Positions 1 to 7,200 of a stretch of DNA of 10,002 nt are shown piece by piece; position 1 is the first letter of the stretch; every line of letters begins with the position of its first letter. The stretch is from Parachlorella kessleri (taxonomy: Eukaryota > Chlorophyta > Trebouxiophyceae > Chlorellales > Chlorellaceae): positions 1 through 10,002 of the forward strand of contig BBXU01003354.1 in the NCBI GenBank assembly GCA_001598975.1, given 5' to 3'. Position numbers and translations under genes: made by a program. Below the pieces are notes generated by a model. It did no database searches, was not told where the DNA came from, and worked only from the letters and a program-made list of their open reading frames with translations.

Positions 1-172
1 TCATTGTAATCTCAGCAGGAGAAATGGGATCTTGCTGGATACCTACCTGAGGAATACCGTTGTCCATGGCGTGGGCAACAGCCTTGTCATTGTAATCTCA
101 GCAGGAGAAATGGGATCTTGCTGGATACCTACCTGGGGGATTCCGTTGTCCATGGTGTAGGGCCACAGCCTG
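1..172. repeat. 86-bp tandem repeat over deacetylase exon 6 end and donor site
   Basis: Bases 1-49 and 87-135 are identical; the rest of each unit (50-86 and 136-172) is clearly related but diverged. The identical part is the intron start plus the last exon bases, and the diverged part is exon coding sequence. The outer copy thus carries a second intact cag|gtaggt donor and a variant of the exon tail (TMDNGIPQ in one copy, AMDNGIPQ in the other). Confidence 0.9.
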
Positions 173-2813
173 GCTGACTTGTTGGGCGACGTCTCCGACC
201 ACTTGCCAAACACCTCATCAATAGAGGAGTCATACAGGAAGCCGTTCTCGTGGAGCACCTGCAGGTGGTCGTAGGGAACCAGGTCAGCATGGTTTGGCGG
301 GACCAAGAGCCGCAAACCACCCGTCCACCCTGCATGATTGAATCTCACCATTGTCCAGGAATCTCTTGCCGTCCAGCGCTTACACCATGTGTCGCCAGGA
401 AACAGAGGAGTGGTGCAAGGCATGGCTTTCTGCTAAGCACCTCGCTGCTGGTGTGACTTCAAACACTGCCGGTACACGTGGGCTGCCACTCAAGCCGAGC
501 TCACAAAGCGCGCCGCAAGCGTTGTTGGCGGCGGTGCTTGCTCACCTGTCTGACCAGGGGGTTGTGGACGAGGTAGGGCGACCTGAAGCCGACCACGTCC
601 TCGCGGGGCACGCCACACGTGCCCACGACATAGTCCCTGGCACCCACAATCTCCTCTGCAGCAGGGTGGGCATGGCCGGCCGGTGCCTTAGCAAAAGCCC
701 CTTCTGGTTGTGCTTTCACTCTGCCAGCCAGAGAGCCACCACGCCCTACAAAATGTCTTCTCTGATACGCAGGAGCAGCTGCAAGAGCATTGCTGGGCCT
801 CTGTCTGAAAATCTTCGGGTTTTGGCCATGCAATAGTGGCCATCTACAGTTTCCGAGCACGGTCGTCGCTTGGCTCCCACCCGACAACCCCCAGCGCTAT
901 CCCCACTCAGCCCACAGGCACACCCCTGGTCCATGCACACCCACGTGTGAAGTTGACCTTGGCAGCCAGGGAGGGGCGCATCTGGTAGTGGTGGATGGTG
1001 TGGGTGGCTATCTCATGGTTGTCCTCCCACAGTTGCTTCACCTGCGAGGGCGGGCCAGCATGGGCAGCACATGCAGCTCAGTCTCTGTCTAGGCTTGTGG
1101 GTGGCTATGTCATCCTTAGCCCCACACTTGCTTCACTGCATGTTCGGGCCAGCATGAGCAGCACAGCATAGGCAGTGCAGCACATGCAGCTCCAATGACA
1201 GTGTGGACTTGTGGGTGGCCATGTCATATCTGGCCCCTCAGCTGCTTCACTTGCAAAAGGGGGGGAGCACGCTAAGGAGGCCCTATTGCTAGCACGGGAA
1301 ACCCAAAGCCCAGCAAATGAAAACAGAGGCATGGACCTCCAGGACCTTCTACTCTGGTTGATACCCGCCTCATCGTGTGTGGGCTACATGTCCCAACCCA
1401 GCACATCCCAAAAAGCAGGTGTTGCACCGGAGCGCAGAAAGCCAAAGACCTGCTGCAGTCACAAGACCCGTCGCTCACCAGGTTACAGTCGGACCCCGTT
1501 TCCAGCACAAACCAGGTGGCGGGAACATTGCAGCCGTTGGGGTTCTTGTGGCCATCAGTCACCCGGCGGACCACCTTGTTCGACAGCCCATTCACCTGCA
1601 GCAGCACGAGCACAGGGTCTAACCCCAAGGTCAGCTGGGTGTGAGTAAGGCGCCCGCCCCTGGGTGTTACCTGCTACAGCCCCCGCACCAGCACTTGGTG
1701 GGCGCTTCACTCACTCCTCTAGCAGCCCCACCGCCACTTTGGTCTTCCACCCCTTGAGCCACTATCGCACCACATCACCCCACATCAGCCCGCACTGGCT
1801 GGCAGGTACGCTGCTGCCAACCCTGCTGGCAGCCACGAGAGTGCAGCCCCTCCATCAAGCTTGGATGGTGTGCTTCGCAGCATGCAAAGCACGCAACGTA
1901 TGCCAGCACCGGGTTCTTCCTGGCCCACGCTGATGAGGCATGGATCCGCCGCACGCAGAGGGCGGCCTCCCAGGCAGCAAGGCCGGCATGCCGGCATCAT
2001 GTGGGACGTGGTGAGCGGCCTGTACTGCCGCTCTTGCCTGGCTGGCTCACCGCACATCCCATCTCTCAACAGAGCTGAAGGAAACGCCACCCCCAGCCCG
2101 AACAGGCCTACCAGGCGACACTGAGGATGGCAGCCATCAGAGGGTTCAAGGTACTGCCATACTGCTACTCCCCTGGCTTGCCGCTGGGCATCGGCAGCTA
2201 AAGTCTACCTAACCTGCCAGCACTTGTGTTTGTTTCCACCATCTCTGATCAAAACCTGCCGCCGCAGTGCTAGATGCCACCACAGATCTGTGGCGACCCT
2301 CATGCCCACCACGCCTACTCACCGCGTCATCATGCGTCAGCAGCACGAACTGGGGGGTGTCCTTCGGGTCCAGGCCTCCCGGCGGCACGATGGCCGGGCA
2401 CATGCAGTTCTTGGCGGGGTCACATGACTTGTCGCTGCACTTGTACCAACTTGGCCCGGGCTGAAAGGCTGTTGCTGAGCCTGCAGCAGCGCAGCAGAGC
2501 GCAGCTGATCACGCCAGCAGTGAGCCACGCTGGCCAGCCCAAACAAGTGTGGACTCCCATTGCTATCTACTGTCACAGGGCTGGAACGAGCCAGCAGTCC
2601 AAGCATGTACAGGCTGAGTACCAAGGGCCAAGCCCCTCCTTCATGGGTTCTGGGCTACTTGTTGGCGCCCTAGCAAAACAATGCGTCCACGCCTAGCTAT
2701 GCTCCACCAGCACCAGCACCATGCAGCCAGCCAGGTGACTGGCCGGGCTGACCTGCAGCACAAGCGAGGCAGGCGAGCAGCACTGCCGGTGCCACAGCTG
2801 AAGGCCGGAGCAT
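1..2813 (-). CDS. Polysaccharide (chitin) deacetylase, NodB/CE4 family; secreted; spliced gene, 3' end outside window
   Basis: Whole-gene entry; visible exons are 2813-2753, 2468-2323, 1595-1479, 1041-945, 655-546 and 258-133 (657 nt, 219 codons, all phases consistent, all introns GT-AG). The family hydrolyses N-acetyl groups from chitin-like polysaccharides using a bound metal. Residues 1-21 form a signal peptide (hydrophobic core AVLLACLACAA). Residues 28-45 are Cys-rich (C31, C36, C42, C44), followed by a PPGGL segment as in algal and animal chitin deacetylases. NodB motif 1 is THDDA (65-69, D67/D68). Motif 2 is HTIHH (122-126, metal ligands H122 and H126). Motif 3 is GFRSPYL (163-169, R165). 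YDSS lies at 186-189, and WPYTMDNGIPQ ends the visible part. No motif is damaged. The usual C-terminal remainder of the domain must lie left of base 1. Start choice: an in-frame ATG at 2930 would place 39 polar residues before the signal peptide, so the ATG at 2813 is preferred. Substrate is inferred. Confidence 0.9.
133..258 (-). CDS. Deacetylase exon 6
   Basis: Residues 178-219, phase 0 at both ends. Begins VLHENGFLYDSSIDE (continuing the exon 5 motif) and ends in WPYTMDNGIPQ, followed by donor cag|gtaggt. In related deacetylases a Cys-containing segment follows directly, so at least one more exon lies left of the window. The end of this exon and its donor are tandemly duplicated at 1-86. 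Confidence 0.88.
546..655 (-). CDS. Deacetylase exon 5: NodB motif 3
   Basis: Residues 142-177 (two bases complete Q141). Contains EIVGARDYVVGTCGVPREDV and GFRSPYLVHNPLVRQ. R165 matches the conserved motif 3 arginine. Acceptor ctgctgcag, donor cag|gtgagc, phase 0. Confidence 0.88.
945..1041 (-). CDS. Deacetylase exon 4: NodB motif 2 (metal ligands)
   Basis: Residues 109-140 plus one base; begins VKQLWEDNHEIATHTIHH. H122 and H126 form the HTxxH metal site. The donor is weak (acac|gtgggt), chosen because phase 1 joins exon 5 as Q141-EIVGARDY, the expected continuation. Two decayed copies of this exon's 5' edge lie just upstream in the intron. Confidence 0.85.
1001..1259. repeat. Three-copy degenerate tandem repeat built on deacetylase exon 4 5' edge
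   Basis: Units start at 1001, 1098 and 1212, each opening with tgggtggc(t/c)at and followed by a GCTTCAC block about 30 bases on. The first unit contains the real exon 4 start and acceptor (exon edge at 1041). The other two lie in the upstream intron. Copy 2 has lost bases within the exon-like part and the first base of its first codon, so neither extra copy can encode the protein. Confidence 0.8.
1479..1595 (-). CDS. Deacetylase exon 3
   Basis: Residues 70-108, phase 0 at both ends (ctgcag|gtgaat ... aacctg|gtgagc). Contains VTDGHKNPNGCNVPATWF, the stretch that follows motif 1 in chitin deacetylase-like proteins. C91 and C106 are likely disulfide partners in the secreted protein. Confidence 0.88.
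1596..2322 (-). other. Deacetylase intron 2 (727 bp)
   Basis: The longest intron of this gene, with donor gcg|gtgagt and a pyrimidine-rich acceptor ending ctgctgcag. THDDA and VNGLSNK join cleanly across it, so no missing exon is needed. Open frames here are short and unlike known proteins. I see no RNA gene or transposon end. Confidence 0.7.
2323..2468 (-). CDS. Deacetylase exon 2: Cys-rich linker and NodB motif 1
   Basis: Residues 22-69. Contains WYKCSDKSCDPAKNCMCP, then PPGGLDPKDTPQF and the catalytic strand VLLTHDDA. The donor gcg|gtgagt splits the motif right after A69. Two AGs near the 5' edge are possible acceptors: the one before base 2468 keeps phase with exon 1, while the one before 2460 is phase 0 and would not. 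Confidence 0.85.
2753..2813 (-). CDS. Deacetylase exon 1: signal peptide
   Basis: Codes for M1 to A20 plus one base. It holds a classic secretion signal: short start with R3, hydrophobic stretch, small residues at the end. The donor is g|gtcagc (phase 1), a weak match to consensus. Joined to exon 2 it gives the run ACAA-A-FQPGPSW, with cleavage expected around residues 20-22. The ATG has a purine at -3. Confidence 0.7.
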
Positions 2814-4105
2814 CGCTGCGGCCCGTCCACCAAGGTCTCTGGTGGAGGGGTTTCTGCAGTGCGTCAGAGGTTCCAGTTCTCTGGGGTTTGACGAGTTGAG
2901 GACGTGATTATGATGTAAGCCGGAAAACATGAGCGGCCAGATAGCCCACTAAGCTGCTGTCCGACGTCATCATCAAGTGTTGCCATGGTCTGCCCAACAG
3001 CACGTGGACGCTACTGGCCCGCAGTACGCAAGTAATGGAGCCTGACCAGCTTCGCCAGATCAAACCAAGCGCAGCGGTCGCCTCATCAGGCTTGGGTGTA
3101 ACTGACAGAGAACCCAGCATGGCAGCTAAGACACTCCTGGCACCAGGATCTCCTAAGCTTAACGCCTTTCATAGCTACTAGCACTGTTACCTACCAACAA
3201 ATAGGGGTCCAAGGGGAGCGTCTCCCTTGTCGTGTGTGATGATCTCCTGATCAGCAGCGGGGATATCAGGGAATGCCCAGGATAATAATCAGGGGCAGAT
3301 AACCTATGTTTCAAGAGAGAAACATGATGCCCATGCCTTCTGCTGTGCCAGTTCTCAGGGTTGACCATCTGCGCGCAGCACGCTGGACAGGTTGGTGAAG
3401 GCGCGGGTGCCGCATCTGCCACTTAACATCCTGCGACAGTTCTTCATGCCGGACATACCCACATTTGTGTAGGCCTTGTCTGCACTCCTGCCATTATATA
3501 CAGGATGATGCTCGGGAGGGGGGAATGTTAGCGTGTTCAAGTGCTCCCGCCAGCATTTCAACTAGAGAGTATACCTGTGTCCAGTTGCTTGCCGTCTTCA
3601 ACGTGCTCCCACTTTGTTGTATATTCTTATATATTCAATCTACTACCGAGAGGCTCGCTCTATACGACGTACATGGCATGCAGCTGTCATGGTAGCTAGA
3701 CGTGTTCCAGAGACTTAGGGCTCGTGTAAAACTAATGCTCGCATTGTAACTACCAAAGTTATAGGCGCAAGACAGCCAGGTGTCGACTTTCCACTGTGCG
3801 ACCCCTAGGGGGCTTGTGTCCTGTTCGGCCTGGTAATTCCCTGGGGTGCCCAACTTGCGAAATTTACCTGAGTTGTATCATAAACCGGGAATAGGTAATT
3901 TGTGCCAGTGCCCAGGGGTGCGGCGTGTTCCGTTTGCCCAGCTGCCTTACTCACCTAGGAGGCAAAGCAGGAGATAAACCAGGAGCCCCGCAACCTTCAC
4001 AAGGCACCTGTGCTGCTGGGACGTGGCCCTGGCACCAGGGGCTTAGCAGCCTTTGGGGGCGGCTAGGACCAGGGGAGGGCAGCTGAGAGCCGCAGCAACA
4101 GCACC
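2814..4105. promoter_or_regulatory. Divergent intergenic region between the two genes
   Basis: About 1.3 kb between the two start codons, which face away from each other. It must hold both 5' UTRs and promoters unless a further gene is hidden. The middle (about 3480-3900) is visibly more AT-rich than the genes and includes TATA-like runs at about 3493-3499 (ttatata) and 3617-3638. A perfect CCCCTAGGGG palindrome lies near 3803. A short imperfect inverted repeat (aaatttacct / aggtaattt) lies at about 3857-3899. A small plus-strand open stretch at 3365-3472 is listed separately. No TSS can be fixed from sequence. Confidence 0.5.
3365..3472 (+). other. Short open stretch, possible exon remnant (unrecognised)
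   Basis: A 35-codon open stretch bounded by TGA and TAG, containing VKARVPHLPLNILRQFF. AG acceptor-like sites sit just inside its start, so it could be a terminal exon or a decayed fragment. I do not recognise the protein and no partner exon was found upstream. It may be chance. Confidence 0.15.
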
Positions 4106-4203
4106 ATGAGGAGCGCCTCAGGTGCCCTGCCGCCGCTTATGAGGCAGAACAGCATGAAGGGCCGCGCGGCTCGCGGTCTGCGGCAAAGCTTCCAGGCTTT
4201 CAG
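4106..4203 (+). CDS. Glycosyltransferase exon 1: cytosolic tail
   Basis: Residues 1-32 plus two bases. MRSASGALPPLMRQNSMKGR opens a basic, Ser-containing tail as expected before a signal anchor. ATG context is caccATG, with A at -3. Donor ttcag|gtgtgc, phase 2. An alternative is a start at the ATG at 4407, which reads straight into exon 2; the spliced form is preferred because it gives a cleaner basic tail and matching phase. Confidence 0.55.
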
Positions 4204-7200
4204 GTGTGCCCAGCTAGCTGACAGTCGCCCCTGCCTGCCTTGTACAACCACAAGCCACACCAGTGCACAGCACCCCAGGCGTCCAGCACACGGCCTGCGT
4301 GGCCTGGCTATAGAGACTCATTTGTCCTGTGGACTGGCAGCCAACATTGACATAGCGACCGTATAGCTCGCATGACTGCTGGGACCCTCGCAGCGCGCAC
4401 TACATCATGAGTGGCATCTTAAAATACCGACTTGGCTTTGCAGCGACCTGTCCCAAAGCCGTATGCAAGCTCCTGCCTGAAGCTTGCACATTATGCCTGC
4501 CCTCCCTCCTCTGCAGAGCCTTGCAGACCCGCTTTGGCAAGCGACTGTGGCATTCCTGGCCCTATGTGCTGCTGGCAATGCTGGCAATGATGGGCCTGTC
4601 AGTTCTGTTGCTGCCCAGCACAAGGGCATTCCCGGGTGAGTTGGCCGGCTGGCAAGGTGGCTGTGTGTGCCTGCGTCCCGCTGTTGGCTGGAAGGCTGCA
4701 CAGCCAGGACTGAAGGCTACATGCAGCCCTCGCAAGTGTGTATGTGAGTGTGTGTGTGTGTGGGTGGGGGGGTTCACAGAAAGAGGGGCGGTTGTGTTTC
4801 AGGTGTGGGAACCACCCAACAACGACCTCTTGGGGCCTCGTGGGAGATCGCTCGTCCCCTTCCTGCTACCGTTGGAAGCATTCACCCTTACTTGCAACAA
4901 GTGCAGCTGGACTCTCACACCTCCCGAGAGCTGCGGCCGCCGACGGGCTGCCATCGGGAGACCCGCTGCCAGCTGGCGGCGCCGTTGGCAGCAGCAGCAG
5001 CAGGAAGGGGTGGCCCTCAGCCCCTGTGCTCAGCCGGCTGCTGCACCGGCGGGGCGGAGGTGGCGATGGAGGTTTGGGCGGTGGTGGAGGCGGAGGAGGA
5101 GGAGGAGGAGGAGGGGGAAGGGAGCTGCAGGAGCTGCGGCGTGAGATTGAGCAGCTGCAGGAGCAGGTGGGAGACAAAGGAAGGCACGTGGCAGTGGTCA
5201 CGGGAGGCCTCAGCTCCCATGAGGAGGGGGAGGGAGGCTGCCAAGGGTGTCGGAAGAAGGCCGGTAACATGTTGTGAGTGCTTATCTGATGGTACATCCT
5301 GAGGTGGGGCTGCTGGCCAGCTTCCGGAATGCACCCTCCTCCACTAGAGGGGGCGTGCGGTCTTTACACACCAGACTCTGGGCTGTAGAGGTAGGATAGG
5401 TTAACCGCTGGCATGTTTCTCCTGTGGGGCTGCTGGCAGAGGAGGGCCGCCACCTCCACAAGAGCACGCACTCACACAGCAGGCACTGGGGTGTACCGGT
5501 TGAATAGTTCTCATCGCATATGCCTGCTTGTGCGGGGCTGCTAGCAATGGACCAACGTCAGTGAAGAAGAAACACACTTCTTGAGCAGGACCACCAAGCG
5601 CAGCAAGGAGCGCCTGCAGGTTGGGCAGCTGGCCGAGAAGGACCGCCAGCTGGCGGAGCGAGACATCCTCCTCCAGCAGAAGGAGAAGGAGGTGCTCGAG
5701 GAGCGGCGGCGGCGCATACAAACAGCGGCAGCAGCAGCACGCGCGGCAGCAAGGGGGCAGAGGAGGCGGGCTGCTAGAGAGGAGGGGGTGGGAAGTGAGG
5801 AGGGGGAGGAGGAGGGGCAGGAGGAGGAGGAGGAGGAGGAGGCCTTGGGTGTGGTGAGAGGCCCTAAGGGACTCAGAGGGGAGGATGCCAAAGGGGGGCC
5901 GCCCAAGCACAAGGCGCGGTACTCGCACTACAGGTGCCTGGGGCGCAAGTTTGACGACGACCACAACAGGTGGGCAGCTGGCTGGCCGCCGCGAAGCGGG
6001 GGGGGAGCTGCCCTGGGTATGGCGCGGGGGGGGGAGGGGGGACGAGGCGGGGATGTGACAAGGCTTGCAGACGCGGGCGTGGAGAGTTGTGCGGGGAGGA
6101 CTGGCCATGGGGGTTGGGCCATGTGTGCGTGCATGTGTGCCCTCCTGTTTGTCGCAGGGCGGCCAGGGTAGTTGGCTTGGCTTGGTTGGTTTGGAGTTGA
6201 GAAATGGGTGGAGCAGACCAGGGGTCTTGCAGAGACCATGCGTCGATCGAGGAAGGCATACAGCTCGTTGCACCGTTCTGTCTTTCAGTGGACTGGCTGG
6301 CAACATGCTCTCACATGGCTGCTGGGATGCCATGGGCCCTGCGGTACCCAGATTCTTTGCATGCATGGCCCGGCACCTAGCGAGTAAGTAGTGTCTCCCC
6401 TTGGATGTGGTGGGTGGGAAGGAGAGTCTTGGAGGTATCAAAACATCAAACAAGTGATCTGCAGGTGCTAGTCGTGCTCAGCAGTGCATGTGCTGGGGCG
6501 CCTTCCTGGCATGGTCCGCGGCCTGTGCTCCCAAGCCCTTGTACAACACTACACCACACCGCGCTGTGCTCCCCTCTGCTTCACTGCTGCTGCAGAAACA
6601 GCTGCCAGTTCCAGAACGTGTGCTACAACACCGGCACGGGACTTGTAGAGTACTACACGGACCCTGAGTTCAGAGGTGGGTCCCTGGACGCCTTTGCAAG
6701 TGCCCTGCTGGCCCAGTTCGGTCGTGTCATGATACTTCTGCTTACCCAGAAAGGCCGCATGGGCTCCCCTCCTGGAGGGCTTCAGTCAGCGCTCTGGAGC
6801 ATGTGTAAATGCAGTGCGCAGGGGTTGAACGGTGGGAGCGGTGGGTCCCCCTCCTGTGAAGGCTTGGCTGTATTGACCCCGGACCCCCCTCTGCGGAATC
6901 CCCACCTGGATCCCCACATGGATCCCCACCTGGGTCCCGACTGCTGGAGCCCCACCTGCTCTGCCAGTCTCAATCTCTCTCTGTGCCCAGGCAGGCAGGC
7001 CGCCAGCCATACCTGGTTTGAGCGCGCCTTCCTTCACCGCACGGCCAAGCACACATCTGCATACATACTTGCCTGACATGCACAAACATACTTGCCCACC
7101 AACTCCTCCTACTGTGCCATGGCCCCTTACCCCCTTCCCGCAGAGGTCCCGGTGTCTTTTGACCAAGCGGGGCACCAGCTCAACGCCTTCTGGTCGCCCT

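Noticed and set aside
351..1092. Plus-strand open frames of 100-161 codons over the left part
   Set aside because: They lie opposite minus-strand exons carrying clear NodB motifs and show no protein family features.
2814..2930. Upstream in-frame ATG at 2930 as the deacetylase start
   Set aside because: It would place 39 polar residues before the hydrophobic signal peptide, which normally sits at the very N-terminus.
3850..3900. Imperfect inverted repeat as a terminator or transposon end
   Set aside because: About nine paired bases with a bulge, no target-site duplication and no linked open frame; likely chance in an AT-rich stretch.
4407..5144. 245-codon plus-strand open frame as one continuous exon
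   Set aside because: Only its 4517-4635 part looks like the signal anchor. It then runs through a strong gtgagt donor, a GT microsatellite and an Arg-rich misreading of the GGA repeat.
4748..5302. Reading exon 3 in the frame that starts at the tttcag acceptor near 4801
   Set aside because: It joins exon 2 in phase and reads plausibly at first, but turns the heptad region into Cys/Arg/Ser sequence and does not connect in frame to exon 4. A length error in the GGA repeat could change this view.
5401..6453. 350-codon minus-strand open frame rich in Pro, Leu and Ser
   Set aside because: It is the mirror of the GAG and coiled-coil exon and G-rich intron 4 of the plus-strand gene. Composition explains its length, and it contains no recognisable domain.
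6898..6933. Short spaced repeats as a CRISPR array
   Set aside because: Three adjacent 12-bp units without spacers inside a eukaryotic intron: a simple minisatellite.
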